48,483 bases of DNA, from positions 1-48,483 of the forward strand of contig JAHEBQ010000157.1 in the NCBI GenBank assembly GCA_024642205.1, read 5' to 3'. The DNA comes from Planctomycetaceae bacterium. Lineage in GTDB: Bacteria; Planctomycetota; Planctomycetia; Pirellulales; Pirellulaceae. How positions within the stretch are numbered: the stretch's first letter is position 1; the number at the start of each line of letters is the position of its first letter. Below, piece after piece: positions 1 to 7,889 of the stretch. The position numbers and the translations under genes are program-made. The notes beneath the pieces were generated by a model. It worked only from the letters and a program-made list of their open reading frames with translations, was not told the origin of the DNA and made no database searches.

Positions 1-1
1 C

Positions 2-475
2 GCGATCGTGCGCGACCACGTGGAATTTCTCAAACCCGAAATGTTTCATCACATCCACCTGATCCTGGGCCATGACACGCTTCGAGTAGTTTTGATGGCC
101 TTCGCCGCCCTCCGGCATGTCACTATCGCCATAGCCACGCAGATCCGTCGCGATGATGGTGTGGTTCCTGGCCAGGGCAGGAGCCACCTTCCGCCAGTTG
201 ACCAGGTTGCAGGGGGCTCCATGGATCAGCAGGACGGGCGGGCCACTTCCGCCCTTCACGCCGTTGATGTGGATGCCTGTCGAGGTCTTGATCTTGAAGG
301 CCTCGAAACCCGGAAAGAAATCCACCGCTTGTGTGGCGGGGCTCTGACTCTCCGGGGCAGGTTCTGCAGCTTGGGCGGAAGGAGTGTTCGCAACGGCGGC
401 CGCGAGGCCGACCGAGGCGACTTTCATAAAATCCCTGCGACCAGAGCCTGCGTCCGGTGAGTTGTTTTCATTCAT
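2..475 (-). CDS. Alpha/beta hydrolase, haloacetate/haloalkane dehalogenase-like, Tat-exported (3' end cut by window)
   Basis: The minus strand is open from an ATG at 475 to the window edge, giving 158 residues with no stop. A twin-arginine motif (GRRDF, residues 12-16) and an Ala-rich stretch ending near AQA predict Tat export. The hydrolase core follows: the oxyanion HG at 85-86, W94, the strand DLRGYGDSD at 111-119 and the nucleophile elbow beginning H-D at 156-157. In fluoroacetate/haloalkane dehalogenases and related epoxide hydrolases the Asp of this elbow is the nucleophile, so Asp rather than Ser points to that branch. The catalytic His and acid lie outside the window. The gene follows the amidohydrolase on the same strand with a gap of 79 bases, so co-transcription is likely. 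The substrate cannot be told from sequence. Confidence 0.8.
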   Translation of the reverse strand, partial: MNENNSPDAGSGRRDFMKVASVGLAAAVANTPSAQAAEPAPESQSPATQAVDFFPGFEAFKIKTSTGIHINGVKGGSGPPVLLIHGAPCNLVNWRKVAPALARNHTIIATDLRGYGDSDMPEGGEGHQNYSKRVMAQDQVDVMKHFGFEKFHVVAHDR

Positions 476-554
476 AGGAGTCTTCCAATTGATCTACGCT
501 GCGGGACTGTAATGATCTGTGTTTTCGAGCGATGATTTGAGACTTCTGAAGGTG

Positions 555-2192
555 TCAAACCTTCCTGCGAACGGCCTTTCCGGGGCGGACATCCACCCGC
601 TTGCCGTCCTCGATGACCAGAGTTCCGTTCACCACAACATGGCGTTGACCGACAGCGGTCTGGCAGGGTTCGACGAAGGTTCCCTTGTCGATGATTGTGT
701 CGAGGTCGAAGACGAGCACGTCGGCATCGCAGCCGACCTGGATGCGTCCCTTCTTCTTCATCTCGGGAACGGCCTCCTGCAGGATCTGGCTGGGGATGAG
801 GCTGGTCTTGGCGAGGGCATCGGACAGGCCGATCTTCTTGCGCTCCCGGACCCACCGGCCGATGAAGCGTGAGAAGCACCCGGAACTGCGCGGGTGGGCG
901 AAAGCATCCCTCGGCAGCGGCCAGACATCGCCTTCGACGATCTTGCCGTCGGCCGTGATCCAGGGCATTCCGTCCGAAGCGATCGCGCCTCCCGGATAGA
1001 GCACCGCGAGATCCAGGAGCCTTTGGTCGTCCTCGCTGTTTTCCTCATCCAGAAAATGGAAATTGATGGCGTCGCCCGGACTGGATTTCTGCAATTCCTC
1101 AATCTTCTCCTTGGTCAGGGGCTTTCCATTCAGCTCGACCGCGCCGTAGTCGGTGCCACCGAAGCGCTCCAGCCAGTTCGGCCCCCGCATGAACTCGGCA
1201 CCGATCGCGGTGGAGAAGGCTCCGTAGGGGTAGGACTCGGCGGTGACTCGGATGCCCTTGGCCTCGGCTTCCTTTACCAGGTTTGTCGCGGCCTCGAGAT
1301 CCCGACCCGCCACGCTGTTGATGTGGCAGATGTGCATGTGGGCACCGGTGATCGCTGAAAGCCCGATCTGCTCAACGAGCGCCTCGAACGAGCTTTGGGG
1401 TTCGAGTACGCTCATGTAGCGGTCGTGGGTATGGGTGGCGACCCCGTGTTTCACCGCAAGCTTCGCAAGTTCGTAGTATTCCTTCCGACCCATCCCCGGC
1501 GCGTAGCCTGCATTGATGGAGATCGCCAGGGCTCCCTCCTTCATGCCGCCGTCCACCAGATCGATGATCTGCTCGAGTTGTTCCTTCGATGGGCTGGCAT
1601 TCTGCCAGCCGCTGACGCTGAAGGCGCCCTGGAACCAGGCCATGGTTCCATCGGGCTTCTCGAAATCGGGCATCAGGGCCTGCACACGGGCGAAGGCCCA
1701 CGCGCAGCCGAGGCCGTAGTTGTTCGGGCGTCCTTCCTTTCCGATCTTGTCGTAGGCCATGCCGACCGGGAACAAGCCGGACTCCAGCTCGAGAGCCGTG
1801 GTAACCCCATCGTAGATCTGCATCCAGGCAGCAGGGAGTTGTTGACCATGTGCATGCATGTCGATGAATCCGGGTGCGACCACCATGCCATCGGCCTGGA
1901 TCGTTTTTGCTCCCACGAGTGCCTGTTCGGAGACAGCGGCGATGCGACCTCCGTTGATGCCGACGTTGCGAACCGCGTCCAAACTGGTTTCTGGATCAAT
2001 GACCCTGCCGGCTTCGATCACCAGATCGTAAGGTCCGCTTTCGTTGGGGACGAGCTTGGGTGCAGTTCTTGCCTTGGCGGCCGTTGTGTTAGTGGCGGGC
2101 ACCATCGTTGTCGCCAAACCTGCCGCCGCGGCCGTTACGAAGTTCCGCCGATTGACTTGGGGCAGATGGTCCTGCTCGCATTTTTTCTTCAT
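555..2192 (-). CDS. N-acyl-D-amino-acid deacylase-like amidohydrolase, Tat-exported
   Basis: 545 residues. A twin-arginine motif (NRRNF, residues 14-18) before an Ala-rich segment indicates Tat export, so the enzyme probably works in the periplasm. Amidohydrolase metal-site features are visible: HxH in FIDMHAHG (113-115), GVTTALELESG around 129-139, H in THTHDRY (254-259), H in HMHICHIN (285-292) and the catalytic Asp in ASDGMPW (405-411). The stretch AHPRSSGCFSR (432-442) is typical of the D-aminoacylase branch. That family hydrolyses N-acyl-D-amino acids, but relatives include dihydroorotase-like enzymes and other amidases, so the substrate is inferred. It sits upstream of the dehalogenase-like hydrolase and downstream of a MalT-like regulator, all on the minus strand. 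Confidence 0.85.
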   Translation of the reverse strand: MKKKCEQDHLPQVNRRNFVTAAAAGLATTMVPATNTTAAKARTAPKLVPNESGPYDLVIEAGRVIDPETSLDAVRNVGINGGRIAAVSEQALVGAKTIQADGMVVAPGFIDMHAHGQQLPAAWMQIYDGVTTALELESGLFPVGMAYDKIGKEGRPNNYGLGCAWAFARVQALMPDFEKPDGTMAWFQGAFSVSGWQNASPSKEQLEQIIDLVDGGMKEGALAISINAGYAPGMGRKEYYELAKLAVKHGVATHTHDRYMSVLEPQSSFEALVEQIGLSAITGAHMHICHINSVAGRDLEAATNLVKEAEAKGIRVTAESYPYGAFSTAIGAEFMRGPNWLERFGGTDYGAVELNGKPLTKEKIEELQKSSPGDAINFHFLDEENSEDDQRLLDLAVLYPGGAIASDGMPWITADGKIVEGDVWPLPRDAFAHPRSSGCFSRFIGRWVRERKKIGLSDALAKTSLIPSQILQEAVPEMKKKGRIQVGCDADVLVFDLDTIIDKGTFVEPCQTAVGQRHVVVNGTLVIEDGKRVDVRPGKAVRRKV

Positions 2193-2507
2193 ATTTTTTC
2201 GGTCCTTTTGGTCTTGTCTGGCTCAGCGTTGATCACGTTGGGTGTTTAGTCGGCGTCGATATTAACGAGATTGCATGAGGTAATGCGTATTTGAAGCGTT
2301 GTCGAAGCTCGAAAAAGCCCCGGAACCGGCTTGAATTTAAACGATCCGCGAGATTTGCACGATTGCCGGGGAGGTGACTACCCCATTTTTTCCCCTTGCG
2401 AAATCTGTCGATGAACGTTTTGCTCCCTCCAACCCCGTGGTGGTGAGTCATTGCCTCGAAACGTTCACGACATTTCAAATTCGCCGTTGACTGCCGTCAT
2501 GCGGTTT
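2193..2507. other. Intergenic region upstream of the amidohydrolase
   Basis: 315 bases between the regulator stop and the amidohydrolase start. A short minus-strand reading frame (2233-2478) has no recognisable protein character and no convincing ribosome binding site. The region presumably carries the amidohydrolase promoter and possibly the binding site of the neighbouring regulator, but no clear operator was seen. Confidence 0.4.
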
Positions 2508-5195
2508 CTACTTGCGACTGAGGATACCTAAGCGTTCCGCTTGCAAAACGGCCTCGCGCCTCCGGTTAACACCCAACTTGCGGTAAATGCTCTGCGCATG
2601 CTTTTTGACCGTTTCGGAAGTCACGTGCAGTTTGGCACCGATCTGTTTGTTGGATAACCGTTTTTGCATCAGTTCGAGCACATCCATCTCTCGTTGACTC
2701 AATTCAGAAAGGTCAGCGATGGAAGTGGCGTCAAGCGTCGGGTTGGCTTGATTGTGAAAGGCAGTCAATAGAAACGCGAGATAATCGTCGCCCGAATGAC
2801 TGGGAAGCAATCGACGGAGCCACCGTTCGAGCTTCGGACCACGGTCAAGAAACGTGCGCAGCAACCCCAACTCCTTTCCCCAGCGAAGACATTCGCTCAA
2901 CAAGCGGAGAGCGGATTTGTGTTTTCCGAGTTGTTCCAGGGCCAGCGCTTTGAGCAGTGTCAAGACAATGACATGCCGGCGGTGGTAGCGCGGCTCGACC
3001 AAGGCGAGTGACCGTTCAATATATTCGAATGCCTGCTCATGCTCGGCCGTTTCCGAACCCTCAAGCAACAGTTCTGCATAGATCAGGCTGGGGATCTGAA
3101 AGAAGTAGGAAACGGCATCGACGACCTGAGGAGGAGGCGGTTCAATCAAGCGTTCTCCCTGGGCGAATCGGAGTCGAGCCTCGACGGCATCGGAGACCCG
3201 AACGGAAATGGGATCGCAAGCCGCCATCGCAAACTCGCGCGCTCGATCCGCGTACTTCCAGGCGGAATCCATTTCCCCGTTTGCCTCTGCAACACGGCTT
3301 AACGAAACAAGTACGTCGTGATAATGTCGCGGGTTAAGCCGGACCCCGAAGTTCATCGCATCCCGCAGCCCTCGCGACGCCTGGTCCAGTTGATTTCGCT
3401 CGTACGCAGCCAACCCTTCAAGATAGGGAGCATAGGAATACCAATAATCGGGCATCGGCGCGATCTTATGGACCCGCCGCATTTTACCCGTTGTCTGTTC
3501 GACGCCGTCGAGTTGCATGCACATCGCGTACATCACCGCCTTGCAGGCGATGAAGCCACTGGTAAAACCACTGCCGGACGCGGCATCTTCGGTGATGGAT
3601 CGTTCAATCAAGGCAAACGATTCGTCCGTCCTGTCGGACAGCATCAATCCGCCGATTCCGTAAATCGTCGCGTAGGTTCGACTGATTCGGAATCGCGATG
3701 GCAATAAACGCAACGCCTCGGAACCACAGCGCCAGGCTTCCTGAGTATCACCATTCCAATAAAAGCAAAATGACTGCAGAGCGTTTAGCACTCCTTGCTG
3801 TTCCACCCGCTTGGCAGTTGCGCATGTTGTTCGCTCGATGGTCGTTTCGGCATCCGCAAGCCGTTTGGCAACGCGATCCAGGTCGAAGCCGGCAATACAG
3901 ACGAACGCTTCGGCCAAAATCAATTCCGGGTATTGTTGAAATGCCTTCGCAGGGAACTTTGACAGAATGAGACTCAGCGTGCGGCGAGAAAGATCCGCCG
4001 TTAACAACGCGGGCAACGCCGCCCATAGGGTGTCAACGGCCGTTTCCAGATCGCCACCCCGGATCAGGTAGCCAAGCGATTCCTCGGCCAATCCCTGCTT
4101 CGCAAACCACTGTCCGGCATGGCGACAAATAGCGCTGGGTTTTGCGGGCTCGGAAAGCTCACCAAAACGTCGATACAGAAGCTGCTTGAACAGGTGATGA
4201 TACCGAAACCAATCCGACGCATCATCCAGCGATACGAGGAACAACCGCCGCCGCTGCAACTCGTCAATCAGCTCGCGGCTTGGTCTTCGATCCGAACGAC
4301 GTGGGTCACTTTCTTGATCAAGTAATATGGAATCGCAAAGCGGAGCGCAAAACCGGTCCAGGGGCGCTGTCAGCTCAAGAAATTCGCGCAGCTTGGGTGG
4401 CAAGCCGTTAATGACTTCTTCGAACAGGAAGTCGGAGATGTCGCTGCTGTGTTCAAGTACATTCATTGCAGCTTCCATTGGATTCGCCGCGTCACACAAC
4501 GCCAGTAGCGCCAACCGCATTCCCGCTGGCCAACCCTCCGTCTGCCCATGCAGCCGGTCAATCACCCGGTCATCAACAGGTTTCAACAACGAACTGGTGA
4601 CCAAATCGCGCGACTCCGAAGCGGAAAAACGAAGGTCTTCGTCGCTCAATTCGGACACCCAACCGCGAACACGCCACAACGGCAGCGGCCACGGCGGTTC
4701 AAGACGCGAAAGGAATACCAAACGCAAACATTCGGGTTGCTGCTCGATGACACGAGCGATCAAATCGTGGATGGATGTTTCTGTAATCAGGTAGAGATCA
4801 TCGACGATCAAAAACACTCTCTGATCAAGCGCAGACATGTCATTGATCAATGCATCTACGAGATTTTGTTCCGGGATGGTTTGAGGGCTTTCGATGAGTT
4901 CCATCACGGTTTGGCAGCACCTCGGAACGGCCGATCTCAGGGAAGCCACCAGGTACCGGACAAATCGCTCCAGGTCATTGTCATCGGCGTCGACCGACAA
5001 CCACGCCGCCGGTGAAGACACTGTTGCTTTCCACTGAACTGCCAACGTTGTTTTCCCATAACCTGCCGCCGCGGAAATCAAGGTCACACGATGTTTCACC
5101 GAATCGTCGAGTTTCGCTATCTGTTTCCCGCGCAACACAAATGCCGGATCCAGGTCCGGCGACGTGATTTTCGTTTTGATAATCGCAAATGGCAT
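2508..5195 (-). CDS. MalT-like large ATP-binding LuxR-family transcriptional regulator
   Basis: 895 residues, the usual size for LAL/MalT-type activators. The N-terminus has a P-loop AAAGYGKTTL (42-51) and a Walker B-like strand VDDLYLI (131-137) of the STAND ATPase class. The long middle is helical and repeat-like (TPR/MalT sensor). The last 65 or so residues form a LuxR helix-turn-helix: SQREMDVLELM, then NKQIGAKLHVTSETVKKH, then YRKLGVNRR. Such proteins are ATP-dependent activators switched by a small ligand and often control neighbouring catabolic genes. The amidohydrolase and hydrolase just downstream on the same strand are plausible targets, which is inference from position only. Confidence 0.88.
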   Translation of the reverse strand: MPFAIIKTKITSPDLDPAFVLRGKQIAKLDDSVKHRVTLISAAAGYGKTTLAVQWKATVSSPAAWLSVDADDNDLERFVRYLVASLRSAVPRCCQTVMELIESPQTIPEQNLVDALINDMSALDQRVFLIVDDLYLITETSIHDLIARVIEQQPECLRLVFLSRLEPPWPLPLWRVRGWVSELSDEDLRFSASESRDLVTSSLLKPVDDRVIDRLHGQTEGWPAGMRLALLALCDAANPMEAAMNVLEHSSDISDFLFEEVINGLPPKLREFLELTAPLDRFCAPLCDSILLDQESDPRRSDRRPSRELIDELQRRRLFLVSLDDASDWFRYHHLFKQLLYRRFGELSEPAKPSAICRHAGQWFAKQGLAEESLGYLIRGGDLETAVDTLWAALPALLTADLSRRTLSLILSKFPAKAFQQYPELILAEAFVCIAGFDLDRVAKRLADAETTIERTTCATAKRVEQQGVLNALQSFCFYWNGDTQEAWRCGSEALRLLPSRFRISRTYATIYGIGGLMLSDRTDESFALIERSITEDAASGSGFTSGFIACKAVMYAMCMQLDGVEQTTGKMRRVHKIAPMPDYWYSYAPYLEGLAAYERNQLDQASRGLRDAMNFGVRLNPRHYHDVLVSLSRVAEANGEMDSAWKYADRAREFAMAACDPISVRVSDAVEARLRFAQGERLIEPPPPQVVDAVSYFFQIPSLIYAELLLEGSETAEHEQAFEYIERSLALVEPRYHRRHVIVLTLLKALALEQLGKHKSALRLLSECLRWGKELGLLRTFLDRGPKLERWLRRLLPSHSGDDYLAFLLTAFHNQANPTLDATSIADLSELSQREMDVLELMQKRLSNKQIGAKLHVTSETVKKHAQSIYRKLGVNRRREAVLQAERLGILSRK

Positions 5196-5518
5196 AGGGA
5201 TTGGGATTCGCGACGCTTACGACAGGCGGCCGGCCCACTTTCCTTGGTCGAATCTCGACTTGTTCCCGATCTGACACATTCCGGGAGTCATTACACAGCT
5301 CGGGAGTTGACAATATACACTTTGCCCAACGTTGCCGACATTCGCTTCAAGCAGCATTCAATTGAGTTATGATGAAACGACCCATCGCCGACCCTTGGAG
5401 TCGATTGGATGTTAGCCAGAAAGAAAAGCAAGGGTCCGAATGTCCTTGGAAGACCGTAGAAAGACGGGCGATTCAAACGATGTGTAGATTGCATTCCGAA
5501 ACAGACCTGGGGGGCAAA
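5196..5518. other. Divergent intergenic region
   Basis: 323 bases between the oppositely oriented regulator and the small lipoprotein gene. The frame of the lipoprotein is open back to 5369, but its first in-frame codons do not look like a signal sequence, so this part is treated as non-coding. Promoters for both genes must lie here. No convincing -35/-10 pair was identified. Confidence 0.4.
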
Positions 5519-5938
5519 ATGCGTGGAATTCTACCAATATTGATGTTGGCCCCGTTTTTCATGCTCGCTGGCTGCAACAGAGTTTCAACACCCGGAATTC
5601 CTCCCACGCCGGGTGACTTCGTCAGAAATCAATCGGGTGTCGGAACAGCACAGGTTTTCGGAATTGACTTCCGCGTCAGCGTGAGTTCGAGTGGTGCAAG
5701 CACTGAGGATGAAATTGATGCTAATTTCGTCGATGTCGAGCAGACCATCGCAAGGAAGCGATTTACGTTTGGTGAAGAAATCGTCATTCAGCTCGACAGT
5801 ATCAATGAATCACAGGTTGGCTTCACCTTCAACGATCTGGATTTTGGTAGCCTCAACGTCAGAGACCAGGTATCGATTGATTCCGAACGAAATGTAATGG
5901 TCAACGGAACATCACGTTTGCCAGTCGGCTTCCGCTGA
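5519..5938 (+). CDS. Small predicted lipoprotein, function unknown
   Basis: 139 residues. An ATG at 5519 preceded by a G-rich ribosome binding site (ggggggc) is chosen over the upstream ATG at 5369, because only this start places a signal peptide at the N-terminus: a basic start, a hydrophobic core and a lipobox MLAGC, giving a mature N-terminal Cys near residue 18. The mature part is short and acidic, predicted mostly beta, with no motif recognised. It would be anchored to a membrane facing the periplasm. It stands alone: the regulator is divergent and the downstream stretch is full of gene fragments. Confidence 0.65.
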   Translation: MRGILPILMLAPFFMLAGCNRVSTPGIPPTPGDFVRNQSGVGTAQVFGIDFRVSVSSSGASTEDEIDANFVDVEQTIARKRFTFGEEIVIQLDSINESQVGFTFNDLDFGSLNVRDQVSIDSERNVMVNGTSRLPVGFR

Positions 5939-6476
5939 ATAAATGAATGAATGACACCACTTGATAACCGCATACCAGCGTTACATCGATCCAAGCCGGG
6001 CGTGCGGGGTTTGTTCCACGGCGTTCAGCTTGTTCCCGAAACGACCAAGGACTTATCCAGACATAACGCCCAGACAGGTCAACGTCTTATGCCATCTTGA
6101 ATCAGTTGCGCGAAAAAGTCCGCTTGCGGCCAGTCGAGATCGAAGCGATTCGAAAACGGACTTCGCTCGTTATGGTTATTCTCCGGGTTCACCCGTACGA
6201 AAAGCGTTTTCTCATCACACAACCTGTGAACTGCCAGGGTGTCCTGAGACAGCGCGAGAAATTGTTTTTAGGTCGATACAGCATCCTTGGGATTACTCTC
6301 AAATACGGCATCAACGTTGGGGCCAATTCAATCGGCTAGAGCATGTTGTACTTATCTCCAGCGTTTGCGGGGTCAAACATTCAAACAAAAACTGACGAAT
6401 CAACGCGACAACCAAAGTAAATGCGCTTTAACGGCTGACATCTCGTCGGTTCACAGCTTGACTCTCGTTTTCTCAG
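5939..6476. other. Non-coding or fully decayed stretch
   Basis: About 540 bases with only short, overlapping reading frames and no recognisable protein, RNA or repeat. Given the identifiable fragments directly downstream it is probably decayed coding sequence. Confidence 0.4.
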
Positions 6477-6737
6477 CTAGATCGCGAACCACCGATCTGG
6501 CAACCCGTCGACATCGTCGTCGTCTTCTAAATCCAACAAGTGATTCCAGTCAAAATCGGCCATCACCAGGTCCGTAACCTCCGCATTATAATTGCCACTG
6601 TTCAAGTTCTTGATCCAGTCGGTGCGAAAGGTTCCATTGCTGTCCGTCACGCCCGAGTAAGTCATTCCGTTGAATACCAATGTTACTTGAGCGCCGGCCT
6701 GACACTCCGACTTCGAAATTGAAAACTCCGTCGGCAT
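6477..6737 (-). pseudogene. C-terminal fragment of an exported repeat/Ig-like protein
   Basis: 86 residues in one minus-strand frame. It reads as the tail of a planctomycete exported protein: a beta-sandwich-like segment (VTLVFNGMTYSGVTDSNGTF), then DWIKNLNSGNY and an acidic Asp-rich end (LEDDDDVDGLPD) like that following Ig-like domains in large subtilase or adhesin proteins. No signal peptide or complete domain is present. Its start overlaps the adjacent plus-strand patatin fragment, so at least one of the two is a relic. The call rests on pattern memory and is tentative. Confidence 0.35.
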
Positions 6738-6961
6738 TGCAGACTATGTTGCGAAGCTATCTCGTGCAGAGTGTCAACATGAATTCGGTCGGAATCCAGC
6801 CCGCGGACGTCGTCATTGAGCCCCATGTCACCAGCATCGAAATTAGTGACTTTGCGAAAACCAGAGAATTAGTTGCGTCGGGCGAGGAAGCCGCGATGAA
6901 ATCAATTCCGAGAATCAATTCTCTCCTCGCGCAACTCGATGATCAGTTGTTTCCATCTTGA
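6725..6961 (+). pseudogene. Patatin-like phospholipase, C-terminal fragment
   Basis: About 78 in-frame residues ending at a natural stop. ADVVIEPHVTSIEISDF, then a KTRELVASGEEAAMKSIPRI-like helix, matches the closing segment of bacterial patatin/RssA-type phospholipases (ADVVI.PDV...DF..A.ELI..GYEAA). The catalytic GxSxG and DGG/DGA parts are absent, and the sequence upstream is not patatin. This is therefore a 3' fragment left by deletion or recombination. Confidence 0.5.
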
Positions 6962-7054
6962 TGAACTCGTCGACGAGTTCGCACCGGTATGGTGGGACCG
7001 ATGAATATTGGAATCTTCGACGATGAGCATTCCCGGATGACGTTTGCACCATGA

Positions 7055-7745
7055 CGAACCCACGATTTGGCTGAATCGAACTCGGCGAAACTCAAGGAAC
7101 TGCAAGACCTGTGGTGGGGCAAGCAATAATAGGCAACGTCCCTCCGCTTGACGATCGCAGGGACGAAAGCGTTGCAGATTCGACTGACCTGTTGCAGACA
7201 TGAAGCAGGACGTTGATATCTATTTCCACGAAACGTCGTTCGTTCACCCGCTTGCCGCGCCGCAATGGTTGGGCAAACAAGACTGCGTGACCGCGTACGT
7301 GGAGATTCCCGAAGCGGGAGCGGAGGGCATGCTGGCTTGCACCGGAGGCGAATTTGGCGGATGGAGTTTGTTCGTGAAAGGTAGCAAGCCCCATGTCGCG
7401 CATTTCTACTTGAAAACGAAAGAATTCCTGGTTTCTTCCGAAGGTCCGATTTCTGCGAAAGAAAGTTCGGCTTCCGAAGTTCGGCTTCCGTTTACTCCGG
7501 ACAAGAAAAACCTGGAGCCCGCCTTCTCTCTCGGCACTGTGGAACGGCCGATTGATAGCAAACCGGTGAGACAATCAGTCGAGATCCAATTCGCTGGAAA
7601 GTACAGCACCGTTATCGGTTACGGCTAGCTGACCGATCGCAACACTGGCACGCCCGTCAGTCACGAATATTAAGGTCCGGTCTGGTTCACCAGTACATTA
7701 GACAAGGTTAAGATTGAGGTGATAGAATTGAGGAACCCTACCTTC
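7055..7745 (+). pseudogene. Arylsulfatase C-terminal remnant
   Basis: Homology to the C-terminal domain of the two sulfatases nearby is spread over more than one frame. It starts with DLAESNSAKLKELQDL (compare DLAESNPQKLRELQQL in the intact gene), then two stops, then PPLDDRRDES (compare LPLDPRLAER). An open stretch at 7200-7628 carries the lectin-like end domain (VEIPEAGAEGMLACTGGEFGGWSLF). Past its stop, GTPVSHEY and LDKVKIEV match the end of the 13.6-kb sulfatase. The catalytic domain with the formylglycine Cys is missing. It lies just upstream of the intact sulfatase, which suggests a decayed tandem duplicate. Confidence 0.75.
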
Positions 7746-7889
7746 GACGAAGGTTCTTACTAGCTGAAGCTGGGCCAGGCCATGAAACCCAGATCCGCTT
7801 TCCCAATGGTGATCGGCGGATGCCCAGGCGCTTCCGATTGCCGAATCATGGAATCCGCCCACCGTGACTTTGATTAAGGACTAACACGA

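Noticed and set aside
472..2249. Several long reading frames on both strands inside the amidohydrolase region
   Set aside because: They lie in other frames of a well-supported gene, lack recognisable motifs and reflect high GC codon bias.
2233..2478. 81-codon minus-strand frame
   Set aside because: No ribosome site, no motif, compositional look of random sequence.
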